Origin: DASRJG01 sp032124015
GTDB taxonomy: Bacteria; Acidobacteriota; Polarisedimenticolia; Polarisedimenticolales; DASRJG01
Assembly: GCA_032124015.1 (NCBI GenBank)
Contig: JAQBEH010000018.1
Span: forward strand, 1 to 64,000
Direction of reading: 5' to 3'
DNA: 64,000 bases
Shown here one piece after another: positions 34,006-43,357 of this stretch. Position 1 is the first letter of the stretch. The number at the start of each line of letters is the position of its first letter. Under the pieces are notes generated by a model. It saw only the letters and a program-made list of their open reading frames with translations, searched no databases and was not told where the DNA came from. Both the position numbers and the translations under genes were made by a program.

Positions 34006-35234
34006 TACACGAGGAGGCGGCGGCGCAGGAGATCGAGGGCGACGGTCACCGCGCGGCGCCTGATGAGAGAGCGGTCGCCCGGCCAGTCGAGCTTCACGGC
34101 CCGGCCGTCTCCGGCATCGGCCAGCGCCACATGGACGGTACCAACCGGCTTATCCGCCGTGCCGCCCTCGGGGCCGGCGACGCCGGTGACGCCGAGCCCG
34201 AAGTCGGCGGAACATACCGTGCGGGCCGAAGCCGCCAGCGCGCGCGCGACCGGCTCGCTCACCGCGCCGTGCGCTCGAAGCAGTTCGTCGGGCACGCCCG
34301 CCAGCGAGGTCTTGAGGTCGTTGGCGTAGCACACGAGCCCGCCGCGAAACCACGCGGAAGATCCAGGGACGTCGGTCAGTGCCGCTCCCAGCATGCCTCC
34401 GGTGCACGATTCGGCGAGCGCCACCGTCGCGCCCCGCGCGACGAGAAGGCGCGAGACCACGACCGCCAGCGACTCGTCATCCACGCCGTAGACGTCGATC
34501 CCGAGTCGAGCGCGCATCGCGGCCGCGAGCGCGCCGCAACGCGCGTGGGCCTCGGCGGCATTCGTCCCCCGCGCCGTCACGACGAGTTCCACGCTGCCCG
34601 ACGACGCGAGAATCGTCGTTTCGGTGCCGGGAGAATCGTAGAGATCGCGAAGGAGATCGTCGACGAACGACTCCGGGCGGCCCGCGATTCGAAGCGTGGT
34701 TCGCGCCAACGCGCCGTCTGAGCGCAACGCGAGCCGTGGCGCCACCGAGGCGTCGAACATCGCCCTCATCTCCGCGGGAACCCCGGGGAGCGCCGCGACC
34801 AACCCTGAGTCCCGTTCGAGGAGCAACCCCGGCGCCGAGCCGAGCGGGTTGTCGATCCACTCCATGCCGGACGGACGGTGGGCCTGTCGCACCTGCCGCG
34901 GACCGGCCACGCGACCGTGCGCAGCGAACAGAGCGGCGATCCGGTCCGCCATGGCCGGATCGCGCGTGAGAGACGTGTCGAGGGCGAGGGCCACCGCCTC
35001 GCGCGTCCGGTCGTCTTCGGTCGGACCCAGTCCGCCGGTCAACAGCACGACTCCCGCGTCGTCCATCGCGGCGCGGACGACGCGGGCGATCCGTGGGGCG
35101 TCGTCGCCGATCGTGGCTCGCCAGGAGGTCTCGATGCCGAGATCGAACAGGCGTGCGATGAGCCACTCCCCGTTCGTGTCGCGCCGACCAGGGCCGAGCA
35201 ACTCGCTGCCGACGGCGACGACGACCGCGTTCAA
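34005..35234 (-). CDS. cinA: CinA-family protein (nicotinamide-nucleotide amidase type)
   Basis: 409 aa, the full two-domain length. The N-terminal MoaB/COG1058-like domain has VGSELLGPGRRDTNGEWL and LLTGGLGPTEDDRTREAVA; the C-terminal CinA domain has LAESCTGGMLGAALTDVPGSSAWFRGGLVCYAND and GVTGVAGPEGGTADKPVGTV. The latter removes the amide from NMN to recycle pyridine nucleotides. The start is TTG 35234, which shares TTGA with the DUF502 stop and has GGAGAGG about eight bases upstream; the resulting N-terminus (LNAVVVAVGSEL) is exactly the family start. Confidence 0.94.
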   Translation of the reverse strand: MNAVVVAVGSELLGPGRRDTNGEWLIARLFDLGIETSWRATIGDDAPRIARVVRAAMDDAGVVLLTGGLGPTEDDRTREAVALALDTSLTRDPAMADRIAALFAAHGRVAGPRQVRQAHRPSGMEWIDNPLGSAPGLLLERDSGLVAALPGVPAEMRAMFDASVAPRLALRSDGALARTTLRIAGRPESFVDDLLRDLYDSPGTETTILASSGSVELVVTARGTNAAEAHARCGALAAAMRARLGIDVYGVDDESLAVVVSRLLVARGATVALAESCTGGMLGAALTDVPGSSAWFRGGLVCYANDLKTSLAGVPDELLRAHGAVSEPVARALAASARTVCSADFGLGVTGVAGPEGGTADKPVGTVHVALADAGDGRAVKLDWPGDRSLIRRRAVTVALDLLRRRLLV

Positions 35235-35887
35235 CGCCGGATCCTCTCCGACAACATCGCCGGCGTCACGATGCCCCCGCTGACGATGAGCTTGACCCCT
35301 TCCTCGATCGAAAGATCGAAATTGATGATGTCTGTTTCCGGAATGATCGCCAGCCATCCCGAAGTCGGGTTGGGCGTCGTCGGGAAAAACACCATCACGG
35401 AGCTCACGACTCCTTCTCCCAGAGGCATCTCGACGCGCAGCTCGCTCGTCACGAAGCCGACCGTGAAAACGCCGGCGCGCGGATACTGGACCAGGACGAC
35501 GCGGGTGAAGGTGCCACTCGTGCCCGAGCCGAACGCATCGAGCAACTGCCGGGCGCCGCCGTAGATCGATTTCACGAGCGGGATCTTGAGAACTCCCCCC
35601 TCGAACCACAAGAGCACCCGCTGCCCGACGAGGTTCGCGGCGATCAGGCCGATCAGGTAGATCAGGAGCAGCGTGAGAACCAGCCCGATGACGGGCACGA
35701 GGAAACGGGCGTGCCAGTCGTTCACCCACGGCACGCCGCCCGCCGCAAGCCCCCGCAAGACCCACGGCGTCACGTTGCCGCTCACGACGCCGAAAAGAAT
35801 CCGTAGCAGCCAGAACGTGATGATCGCCGGGAGCACGATCAGAAGACCCCGCACGAAATGGGTCCGAACGTGCCCTAGTGTCGTCAT
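35231..35887 (-). CDS. DUF502 family membrane protein
   Basis: 218 aa. Two long N-terminal membrane segments (about 10-38 and 60-88), then a soluble domain with VLKIPLVKSIYGGARQLLDAF, VTSELRVEMPLGEGVVSVMVFFPTTPNPTSGWLAIIPETDI. These are hallmarks of DUF502, a widespread inner-membrane family without an assigned role. It heads the cinA-thpR-plsY-gpsA-cpsB operon. A possible promoter (GAGACA, 18 bases, TAAGCT) lies about 25 bases upstream of a GGGAG site. Confidence 0.9.
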   Translation of the reverse strand: MTTLGHVRTHFVRGLLIVLPAIITFWLLRILFGVVSGNVTPWVLRGLAAGGVPWVNDWHARFLVPVIGLVLTLLLIYLIGLIAANLVGQRVLLWFEGGVLKIPLVKSIYGGARQLLDAFGSGTSGTFTRVVLVQYPRAGVFTVGFVTSELRVEMPLGEGVVSSVMVFFPTTPNPTSGWLAIIPETDIINFDLSIEEGVKLIVSGGIVTPAMLSERIRR

Positions 35888-35990
35888 CTCTTATGTTCTC
35901 CCGCGCCGCGGCGCCCGACAGCTTACCTAGTGGTTCCGAGATTGTCTCTTCGGGTTGTGCCTCGCTCCGGCGGCCCTCAGTGTCGAAGTG

Positions 35991-35996
35991 TATATT
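35991..35996 (+). promoter_or_regulatory. -10 box of the subtilase gene
   Basis: TATATT ends nine bases before ATG 36006, predicting a three-base leader. As at the octaheme gene, no -35 box is seen at the right distance. Confidence 0.42.
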
Positions 35997-36005
35997 CGCG
36001 CGACG

Positions 36006-37502
36006 ATGGCCTACCGTCACCCCCGGATCCTTCGCATGGCCTTCCGGGTCGCAACGGCCCTGGTGCTCGCTCTCGCCGCGGGTTGCTCGGGTAAGACCCC
36101 GCAACCCACGGGGCTCACGGCGCGGCGGCCCCTCCCCCTGAAGCAAGTCAGACCCTCCCGAGATCGTTTCGAAGGCGACTTCCGGGCACGCCTGAGAGCG
36201 AGCGACCCGTCGATGAGATTCGTCGCTCTCGTCGATCTCACGGAGCAGCTCGACCTTCGAGCGTTCGCGCGGCAACTGCGCAAGGGCTCGGCATCGAAGG
36301 CCGAAACGCGCGCCGCGGTGGTTCACGGCCTCGAAAGCGTCGCCGCGCGCCAGCAGGCGAGGCTCCGCCCCCTGCTCGACCGCTTGGTGGCGTCGGGTTT
36401 GGTCGGCAACGTTCACCCCGTGGCGGTGGTCAACCGTGTGGTCGTCGAAGGAACGGCGGACGGCCTGCTCGCGATCGGATCGAGCGACGAGGTCGCCGCG
36501 GTCTTGCCCGATTGGACTTCGGAGCGTGGCGCGTCCAGCGCCGAAGACCTCCCCGGGGGAGCCGACGGGCTTTCCGGCTCGTCCTTCAGGAGTTGGGCGA
36601 TCGACGCGATGAAGGTCGACCGGCTCTGGCGCCTCGGGTTTGACGGCACGGGGGTCATCGTCGCCACCATCGACACGGGGGCCTTCGAGGCCCACGAGCA
36701 GCTGCGCGGGCACCGTGTTCCGGGCGAGCGCGGCTGGTTCGACCCCGTCTCCGGGTCGACCGTGGCGTCCGACCGGCACGGCCATGGGACCGGCGTCCTC
36801 TCTCAGGCCGTCGGGGAAAACCCGGACGGCCGCGTCGTCGGAGTGGCCCCGGGCGCGCAGTGGGCGGCGGCGCTGGGGAACTGGAAGAACTTCTACTCCC
36901 GTTCGCGGATGACGCTTGCCGCCGACTGGGTCCTTCGCGTTGCGCGCCCCGACGTCCTCGTCAACGCCTGGTCGCACGACGAGGGCGAGTGCAACGACTT
37001 CGACCGGCCGTTCATTGATGCGTGGAAGGCGTCCGGGATCTTCGTCGTCTTCCCGGCGGGAAACGCCGGCCCGCAGCCCGCAACTGGAGAAAGCCCTGCA
37101 AATCTCGGGGGGATCTTTCCGAGCGGCGGCGGCGTGTTCTCGGTGGCGGCTCTCCTCGAATCAGGAGAAACCTATCCGCTCTCGAGCCGCGGTCCGAGTC
37201 GTTGCGGAAGCGTCGCTTTCCCCACGCTGGCGGCGCCGGGCGCCGACTTGCCGATGGCCGGACTCGGCGGCCCCGCGGCGTACGTTCGCGGGGAAGGAAC
37301 CTCGCTGTCGGCGGGGCTCATCGGAGGCGCCGCGGCGCTCCTCTTGCAGGCGGCTCCCGAGACGGATCCCGAAACGCTCGAGCGCGTCTTGCTGAAGAGC
37401 ACGCGCGACGTGGCGTTTCAGGGAAGGGACGACGCCACCGGAGCCGGAGCCGTTGACCTCGAGGCCGCCCTCGCGATGCTTCTCGCTAAGAGCCCCCGAT
37501 GA
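36006..37502 (+). CDS. Subtilisin-like (S8) serine protease, lipoprotein
   Basis: 498 aa from ATG 36006. The signal peptide ends in lipobox LAAGC (Cys27). A helical N-terminal domain (about 45-190) precedes the S8 fold with catalytic Asp223 (ATIDTGA), His260 (DRHGHGTGV), oxyanion Asn353 (PAGNAGP) and Ser433 (GTSLSAG). All catalytic residues are kept. It should act in the periplasm tethered to a membrane. The N-terminal part may be an inhibitory pro-domain. An internal ATG at 36036 also gives a good signal peptide, but the -10 box spacing favours 36006. Confidence 0.87.
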   Translation: MAYRHPRILRMAFRVATALVLALAAGCSGKTPQPTGLTARRPLPLKQVRPSRDRFEGDFRARLRASDPSMRFVALVDLTEQLDLRAFARQLRKGSASKAETRAAVVHGLESVAARQQARLRPLLDRLVASGLVGNVHPVAVVNRVVVEGTADGLLAIGSSDEVAAVLPDWTSERGASSAEDLPGGADGLSGSSFRSWAIDAMKVDRLWRLGFDGTGVIVATIDTGAFEAHEQLRGHRVPGERGWFDPVSGSTVASDRHGHGTGVLSQAVGENPDGRVVGVAPGAQWAAALGNWKNFYSRSRMTLAADWVLRVARPDVLVNAWSHDEGECNDFDRPFIDAWKASGIFVVFPAGNAGPQPATGESPANLGGIFPSGGGVFSVAALLESGETYPLSSRGPSRCGSVAFPTLAAPGADLPMAGLGGPAAYVRGEGTSLSAGLIGGAAALLLQAAPETDPETLERVLLKSTRDVAFQGRDDATGAGAVDLEAALAMLLAKSPR

Positions 37503-37506
37503 CGCC

Positions 37507-38175
37507 TCAGTTGAACAGGGTGACGGAGCCGTCGGGCTCTACGCGCATTTGAACCGTCGCGGCCTTGGCGGAAACCACGCGCCCCTCGTTCTTTCGAGGC
37601 GTTCTACCCATCTTCGCCTGGACCTTCTTGACGTAGTCTTTGGTTTCAGCGTAGGCCGGAACACCGCCGTAGCGCGCCACCGCTCCCGATCCCGCGTTGT
37701 AGGCGGCCAGCGCCAATGTCACGTCGCCGTCGTACCGGTCGAGCAACTCACGCAGGTGCTTCGCGCCCGCGTTGAGGTTTTGATACGGGTCCTTCAGGTT
37801 CGTCACCCCGTACTGCGCCGCCGTTTTCGGCATCAGCTGCATGAGCCCCTGCGCCCCCTTGGACGAGATCGCCTTGGCGTTGAAGCCCGACTCCACGAGC
37901 GCAACCGCCTTCACCAGCGTCGGGTCGACGCCGTTTTCGCGCGAGACCATCTCGATGTAGGGGTCATAAGGCGTGGCGGGGAGCATCGTGGCGCGTTGCG
38001 CGGGTCCTCCCCTCAGGCGAGGGACCGGCTTCACATCGCGGCGCGACGGCGTGTTGGTGAACACCACCTCGCCGTTTTTCTCGTAGTAGAACATCTCGTC
38101 CGCGCGGGCGGAAGCGACGGCGATCACGAGCCCGCAAAACGCGAGGACGAAGCGCGCGCCGGCGTGGCGTGTCAT
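37507..38175 (-). CDS. SLT-type lytic transglycosylase
   Basis: 222 aa. A signal peptide (cut after SARA) is followed by a short DUF4124-like segment (MFYYEKNGEVVFTNTPSRRD), then the goose-lysozyme-like domain: ENGVDPTLVKAVALVESGFNAKAISSKGAQGLMQLMPKTA, with catalytic Glu in VESGF, and LALAAYNAGSGAVARYGGVPAY. It cleaves peptidoglycan to 1,6-anhydro products in the periplasm, possibly making room for the pilus or Tol machinery. It overlaps the alaS stop as ATGA. Confidence 0.92.
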   Translation of the reverse strand: MTRHAGARFVLAFCGLVIAVASARADEMFYYEKNGEVVFTNTPSRRDVKPVPRLRGGPAQRATMLPATPYDPYIEMVSRENGVDPTLVKAVALVESGFNAKAISSKGAQGLMQLMPKTAAQYGVTNLKDPYQNLNAGAKHLRELLDRYDGDVTLALAAYNAGSGAVARYGGVPAYAETKDYVKKVQAKMGRTPRKNEGRVVSAKAATVQMRVEPDGSVTLFN

Positions 38176-40841
38176 GCGGTCGATCCGGCGCGCCGGGCCA
38201 CCGCGTCGCGGGCCGCGCGCAGGGCCTCATCCAGACGCGAGGGATCCTTGCCGCCGGCTTCGGCCATGTCGTTGCGGCCCCCTCCCCCGCCTCCGATGAT
38301 GCGGGCAAGTTCCTTCACGAGATCGCCGGCTCCGATCTTCGCTTTCAGGTCATCGGTGACCGCGACGAGGATCGACGCCTTGTCCCCCTCCGCGCGCCCC
38401 AGGATGACGACCCCCGATCCGAGCATCTGGCGCAAGTTATCGGCGAGCACGCGCGCCTCCTGGGCGGCGAGACCGTCGACACGCGCGGCGAGCAGCTTGA
38501 CGTCCCCCACCATCTCCGGATTCTCGGCCTGGCGCGCCAGCCCGTCGCGCACGACGCGCACGCGCTGCTCCTCGAGTTCGCGCTGGAGCTCGCGCACGGA
38601 TTCCATGCGGCGCCCGAACTCGGCGAGCACCTCGTGCCGGGGAACGGAGAGGAGTCCTTCCATACCCTTCAGAATCTGGTGGTCCGACCTCGACTTTGCC
38701 AGCGAACCTTCTCCGGTCGTCGCCTCGACCCTTCTTGTTCCCGAGGCGACCCCCCGCTCGTGGGTCAGCAAAAAGAGCCCAATCTCGCCGGTTCCTGCGC
38801 AGTGGGTCCCCCCGCAGAGCTCCTTGGAGAACGAGCCGATCGTGACCACCCGGACGGTTTCGCCGTATTTCTCCCCGAAAAGCGCCATCGCCCCGGACTT
38901 GAGCCCCGCCTCGAGGGGAAGCTCCTCGGTCTCGACGAGGCTGTTTTCGAGGATGCGGCGGTTGACGAGCGATTCGATATCCGCGAGCGCCCGATCGGTG
39001 AGCCCGGCGAAATGACTGAAATCGAAACGCAGCCGATCGGGGGCGACGAGGGACCCCGCCTGCTTGACGTGCGTGCCCACGACCTCACGAAGCGCCGCGT
39101 GGAGGAGATGCGTCGCGGTGTGATTGCGCCTGATCGCCTCGCGGCGCGGGACGTCGATCTCGGCGGTGACGTCGTCCCCGACGAGGAGGCGGCCGGCCTC
39201 GACGGTCGCCCGCGACGCGACCAAGCCGAAGGTCGGCCGGTAGGTCGCATCGACGCGAACGCGCGCCGCCGGCGAGACGATCCACCCGCTATCGCCGACC
39301 TGGCCCCCGGCCTCGCCGTAAAACGGTGTGGCCTCGAGCAAGACCTCTCCGTTTTGACCTTCGTTCAGCTCGGTGACGGGAGCGCCATTCTCGTTGAGAA
39401 GCGCGACGACCTTCACGCCGTCGAGCCTCGCGGTTTTGAACCCGTCGAACGTCGTCCGATAGTGCGAGGCGAGTTCCTGCCACGCCCCCCTGGCTTCTTC
39501 CTTTTTCGCGCCCTTCCACGACGCCTGGGCTCGCGCGCGCTGCTGGCCCAGCGCGACCTCAAAACCCGGCGTGTCGAGCGTGACGCCACGCTCTTCGGCG
39601 ACGTCTTGCGCGAGATCGAGCGGCAACCCGAACGTGTCGTACAGCCGGAACAGCTCCGTGCCCGGGAGCACGCTCGACCCTTCGGGGATCGCCCGGATGG
39701 CCTCGTCGAGCAGCGTGAGTCCGGCCGCGACCGTCTCGCCGAATCGCTCCTCCTCGCGGCCGGCGATCTCGACGATCGCAGGCTTGGCGCCGACGATCTC
39801 GGGGTAGACCTCGCCCAGGGTTTCGATCACGACGGGGGCGATTTCGTGAAGGAACGGGCCCGTGAGACCGAGCTTGAGCCCGTGGCGAATCGCGCGGCGC
39901 AGCACGCGGCGCAGCACGTACCCGCGCTTGTCGTTCGCGGGGACGACCCCGTCGGCAACGAGAAAACACAGCGCGCGCGCGTGGTCGGCGATGACCCGCA
40001 TCGACGTGTCGGCTTCATCGGCCGCGCCGTAGACGGTCCCCGCCTGGCGCGCAATGGCGTGCAGGATCGGCTGGAAGAGGTCGGTGTCGTAGTTGCTGCG
40101 CTTCCCCTGAAGGACCGACGTGATCCTCTCGAGCCCCATCCCCGTGTCGATCGACGGGGCCGGGAGCGGCAAGAGCGCGCCGTCGGCCTTCTGATCGAAC
40201 TGCATGAACACGAGGTTCCAGATCTCGACGTACCGCCGCGCGTCGTTTTCAGGCGTCGACACACCGTCCACCGAGGTCAGGTCGGCTCCGAGATCGAAGT
40301 GGATCTCGCTGCACGGTCCGCAGGGGCCCGTATCCCCCATGCGCCAAAAGTTGTCCTTTTCGCCCAGGCGCAAGATCCGCCTCGGGTCGACGCCGACCGT
40401 GTCGCGCCAGATCCCCACGGCCTCCTCGTCCCCCGGCACGGCGGGCGTGCCGTTGAAGACGGTGACCCAGAGGCGGTCTTCCGGAACGCCGTACACCTTG
40501 GTGAGCAGCTCCCACGACCAGACGATCGCGTCTGTCTTGAAGTAGTCGGCGAACGAGAAGTTCCCGAGCATCTCGAAGAACGTGTGATGGCGCGGCGTGC
40601 GTCCGACCTGTTCGAGGTCGTTGTGCTTTCCGGAAACGCGCAGGCACTTTTGCGACGACGCGGCCCGCACGTACTCCCGTTTCTCGCGTCCGGTGAAGAC
40701 GTCTTTGAACTGATTCATCCCCGCGTTCGCAAACAGGAGCGTCGGGTCGTCGGGGAGAACCAGCGGCGAACTCGCCACGACACGGTGGCCACGCGCTGCG
40801 AAGAAGTCGAGGAACGCGCGGCGAATCTCGAGCGAGGTCAT
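38172..40841 (-). CDS. alaS: Alanyl-tRNA synthetase
   Basis: 889 aa, full length. Class II catalytic core at the N-terminus (RRAFLDFFAARGHRVVASSPLVLPDDPTLLFANAGMNQFK; RTPRHHTFFEMLGNFSFADYFK), editing domain with HTATHLLHAALR and the GGTHCAGTGEIG zinc motif, and the C-terminal DHHA1 domain ending GGGGGGRNDMAEAGGKDPSR. It charges tRNA-Ala and clears mischarged Ser/Gly. It overlaps recX by four bases, a common pairing. Confidence 0.97.
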   Translation of the reverse strand: MTSLEIRRAFLDFFAARGHRVVASSPLVLPDDPTLLFANAGMNQFKDVFTGREKREYVRAASSQKCLRVSGKHNDLEQVGRTPRHHTFFEMLGNFSFADYFKTDAIVWSWELLTKVYGVPEDRLWVTVFNGTPAVPGDEEAVGIWRDTVGVDPRRILRLGEKDNFWRMGDTGPCGPCSEIHFDLGADLTSVDGVSTPENDARRYVEIWNLVFMQFDQKADGALLPLPAPSIDTGMGLERITSVLQGKRSNYDTDLFQPILHAIARQAGTVYGAADEADTSMRVIADHARALCFLVADGVVPANDKRGYVLRRVLRRAIRHGLKLGLTGPFLHEIAPVVIETLGEVYPEIVGAKPAIVEIAGREEERFGETVAAGLTLLDEAIRAIPEGSSVLPGTELFRLYDTFGLPLDLAQDVAEERGVTLDTPGFEVALGQQRARAQASWKGAKKEEARGAWQELASHYRTTFDGFKTARLDGVKVVALLNENGAPVTELNEGQNGEVLLEATPFYGEAGGQVGDSGWIVSPAARVRVDATYRPTFGLVASRATVEAGRLLVGDDVTAEIDVPRREAIRRNHTATHLLHAALREVVGTHVKQAGSLVAPDRLRFDFSHFAGLTDRALADIESLVNRRILENSLVETEELPLEAGLKSGAMALFGEKYGETVRVVTIGSFSKELCGGTHCAGTGEIGLFLLTHERGVASGTRRVEATTGEGSLAKSRSDHQILKGMEGLLSVPRHEVLAEFGRRMESVRELQRELEEQRVRVVRDGLARQAENPEMVGDVKLLAARVDGLAAQEARVLADNLRQMLGSGVVILGRAEGDKASILVAVTDDLKAKIGAGDLVKELARIIGGGGGGRNDMAEAGGKDPSRLDEALRAARDAVARRAGSTA

Positions 40842-41311
40842 GGGTCATTCCTTTTGAAGCCGTAGGGCGCCAGGGCCGCCTCGACCTCTCCTTGCCCGAA
40901 ACCCTCGTGAAGCAGCGCATTGTACACGCGCGCTAAGCGCCCCCTGTCGGCTCGTCCCGGCGGAACGCCAAGCCGTCGACGAACCGCGCGGGAGAGCAAG
41001 GCGTCGCCATCGATCGCGCCGTCTTCTACCGCCTCTTGCCATGCGGAAGCGGCAAGGGCCTCGTCGACGCCGCGCGCAGCGAGTTCGGCCAAAGCGCGCT
41101 CGCGACCCCGGCCGCGGCCGGCCGCTTGCGAGGCGATCCAGTGGCGAGCAAGAGCCCGATCGTCGATCGCGGATTGGGCCACCAGTCTTGCGACCGCCTC
41201 TTCGACCTCGTCGACCCCGTGGCCGCGCTGGTGCAGACGCGAAACGACCTCGTGCCGGGTCAAGGACCGACGCGAGAGCAAACGCACGCCGTCGAGGTAC
41301 GCGTCGGACAT
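40838..41311 (-). CDS. recX: Regulatory protein RecX
   Basis: 157 aa. Three-helix repeats of RecX are visible (RLLSRRSLTRHEVVSRLHQRGHGVDEVEEAVARLVAQSAIDDRALARHWI; YNALLHEGFGQGEVEAAL). RecX limits RecA filament growth; recA itself is not in the window. The ATG is predicted to be the first transcribed base: TAGAGT ends six bases upstream. Confidence 0.9.
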   Translation of the reverse strand: MSDAYLDGVRLLSRRSLTRHEVVSRLHQRGHGVDEVEEAVARLVAQSAIDDRALARHWIASQAAGRGRGRERALAELAARGVDEALAASAWQEAVEDGAIDGDALLSRAVRRRLGVPPGRADRGRLARVYNALLHEGFGQGEVEAALAPYGFKRNDP

Positions 41312-41317
41312 CGGAAG

Positions 41318-41323
41318 ACTCTA
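41318..41323 (-). promoter_or_regulatory. -10 box of the recX-alaS operon, leaderless spacing
   Basis: TAGAGT on the minus strand is followed by exactly six bases and then ATG 41311, the spacing that puts the start site on the A of the start codon. The -35 region is poor. Confidence 0.5.
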
Positions 41324-41342
41324 CCGCGAATCGCGCGAGAAC

Positions 41343-42521
41343 TTAGGTTCGGGTGAACTCGAACGGCGAATCGGGGTGCTGGGGGTCCAAGCCGTTTCCG
41401 GTGCTCGCGGACTCGTCCATCTGATCGGTCGATGCGTCGGAGGTCGAGTGAATCCCGGCGACCCTCAGCTTGAACTCGTCGGGGTTGGTCGCCTGGCGCA
41501 GCGCCTCCTCGAACGAGATGAGCTCCTGGCGGTAGAGCCTGTAGAGCGACTGGTCGAAGGTCTGCATGCCGTACTGGCTCGTGCCCTGCGAGATCGCGTC
41601 GCGGATCAGCTTCGTTTTTTCCTTGTTCTCGACGCAGTCGCGGATGTACGAGGTCGCGCGCAGAACCTCGACCGCGGGCACGCGGCCTTTTCCGTCCGCG
41701 CGCGGCACCAGGCGCATCGAGACGATGGCCTTCAGAACCGACGCGAGTTGGAGGCGGATCTGCTTTTGCTGGTGCGGCGGGAAGACCGCGATGATGCGGT
41801 TCACCGTCTCGGTCGCGTCCAGCGTGTGCAGCGTCGAGAGCACCAAGTGGCCGGTCTCCGCCGCGGTGAGCGCGGTTTCGATCGTTTCGTAGTCGCGCAT
41901 TTCGCCGACGAGGATGACGTCGGGATCCTGGCGGAGGGCCGAACGCAACGCGAGGGCGAAGGACTTCGTGTCCACTTCGACCTCGCGCTGATTCACCAGG
42001 CTCTTTTTGTCCCGGTGCAGGAACTCGATCGGATCTTCGATGGTCATGATGTGTTCGGTCCGGGTCGAGTTGATGTAGTCGATCATTGCGGCCAGCGAGG
42101 TCGACTTACCGGACCCGGTGGTTCCCGTCACGAGGATCAGGCCGCGGCGCTCGCCGGAGATCTGCTCGAGGACCGGAGGGAGTTGGAGATCGCGGATGGT
42201 CAGGATCTTGACGGGGATGACTCGGAGCACGAGGCCGACCGTCCCGCGCTGCTGGAAGACGCTGCAACGGAAGCGTCCGAGGCCCGGCACCGAATAGGCC
42301 ATGTCGAGCTCGAAATTGTCTTTGAACTTCTGCTTCTGGCGCGCGCCCATGATGCTGAACGCCATCCCGATGGTGTCCTCCTGCATCAGGCGCTTCTGAT
42401 CGGTCAGGGGGAGCAGGCGCCCATCCACGCGGATCACCGGATGGCTCCCGGCCTTGAGATGGAGGTCGGACGCCCCGCGATCGTCGCAAATTTTCAACAA
42501 ATCATTGATGTGCAGTTCCAT
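41343..42521 (-). CDS. pilT: Type IV pilus retraction ATPase PilT
   Basis: 392 aa. An N-terminal PAS-like domain (MELHINDLLKICDDRGASDLHLKAG) precedes the RecA-like core: Walker A GTTGSGKS (133-140), Asp box MTIEDPIEFLH, Walker B DPDVILVGEMRD, His box TGHLVLSTLHT, and the AIRNLIRE-like KLIRDAI. No zinc module, as expected for PilT. It implies that pili made by the 138-11151 cluster can retract, giving twitching or DNA uptake. ATG 42521 has GGGAG five bases upstream; an earlier in-frame ATG (42563) lies inside the -10 box. The tail (about 355-392) is acidic and Ser/Thr-rich. Confidence 0.94.
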   Translation of the reverse strand: MELHINDLLKICDDRGASDLHLKAGSHPVIRVDGRLLPLTDQKRLMQEDTIGMAFSIMGARQKQKFKDNFELDMAYSVPGLGRFRCSVFQQRGTVGLVLRVIPVKILTIRDLQLPPVLEQISGERRGLILVTGTTGSGKSTSLAAMIDYINSTRTEHIMTIEDPIEFLHRDKKSLVNQREVEVDTKSFALALRSALRQDPDVILVGEMRDYETIETALTAAETGHLVLSTLHTLDATETVNRIIAVFPPHQQKQIRLQLASVLKAIVSMRLVPRADGKGRVPAVEVLRATSYIRDCVENKEKTKLIRDAISQGTSQYGMQTFDQSLYRLYRQELISFEEALRQATNPDEFKLRVAGIHSTSDASTDQMDESASTGNGLDPQHPDSPFEFTRT

Positions 42522-42558
42522 GGAATCTCCCACCTGGGAATATCGTAACTTCAGCCCG

Positions 42559-42587
42559 AACATAGTTGCGGGATTTTGGAGAGTCAA
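42559..42587 (-). promoter_or_regulatory. pilT promoter
   Basis: On the minus strand TTGACT (42587-42582), 17 bases, TATGTT (42564-42559). The leader of about 30 bases includes the GGGAG ribosome binding site of pilT. Confidence 0.72.
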
Positions 42588-42625
42588 CCTGAGGGCTGAG
42601 AGGCGCGAAAGGCGTCGCCGCCGGC

Positions 42626-43357
42626 CTACCTGGGTCCCAGATCGCCCCACGTGTGGAGAACGATCGCGGAAGCGATGGCCCCGGCTGTTTCCGTGCGTAA
42701 AACCCGCGGACCGAGCGACGCGCGCCGCCATCCGGACGAGACCGCGGCCTCGATCTCGTCTTCCGAAAACCCGCCCTCCGGCCCCACGGCGAGCCACACC
42801 TGGGTCGCCTTCGGGCCGGCGAGCACCGTGCCGAGCGGGGCGACCCCGACCGCGTGGGCCAGGATGATCGCGAGCACGCCCTGTCCCGGGCTCTCGATCG
42901 GACCCAGAGCCATCGCCGGCAGGACGCGCCGGCCGGACTGCTTGCAGGCTTCCATGACGATGCGTTCGTAACGCGACAGGCGCGAGGGCGAAGGAGGCGG
43001 TGCCTCGACGCGATCGGACGCGACCAGCCGGAACGCCGAAACGCCGACCTCGGTTCCCTTCTGGAGCACCCACTCGAGCTTTTCGGGGCGCGTCAGGGCC
43101 TGGAACAAGACCACGCGAACTCCAGGCTCCACGTCCCCGGCGCGCGCCTCGCCGACGACGACGGTCACAAGGGCGCGGGAGGGGACCTCGATCGTCGCCT
43201 CCCACTCTCCCCCCTTCCCGTCGAAAACGTGGAGCGCGTCCCCCGTCTTCAGCCGCAGCACCCGCGCGACGTGATGGGACTCGTCGGGGTCGAGATCGAC
43301 GCGATCGGCAGGCTTCGGGGTCACGGCGACGAACGCGCGCCGGAGGGTGTTTTTCAT
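42626..43357 (-). CDS. rsmE: 16S rRNA (uracil-1498-N3)-methyltransferase
   Basis: 243 aa. A PUA-like N-domain (DESHHVARVLRLKTGDALHVFDGKGGEW) is followed by the SPOUT knot with the SAM-binding WLAVGPEGGFSEDEIEAA and LGPRVLRTETAGAIASAIV. It methylates U1498 of 16S rRNA. ATG 43357 overlaps the prmA stop as ATGA. Confidence 0.94.
   Translation of the reverse strand: MKNTLRRAFVAVTPKPADRVDLDPDESHHVARVLRLKTGDALHVFDGKGGEWEATIEVPSRALVTVVVGEARAGDVEPGVRVVLFQALTRPEKLEWVLQKGTEVGVSAFRLVASDRVEAPPPSPSRLSRYERIVMEACKQSGRRVLPAMALGPIESPGQGVLAIILAHAVGVAPLGTVLAGPKATQVWLAVGPEGGFSEDEIEAAVSSGWRRASLGPRVLRTETAGAIASAIVLHTWGDLGPR

Noticed and set aside
38169..40865. An 898-codon open frame antisense to alaS
   Set aside because: Same G+C shadow effect; alaS on the other strand matches its family end to end.
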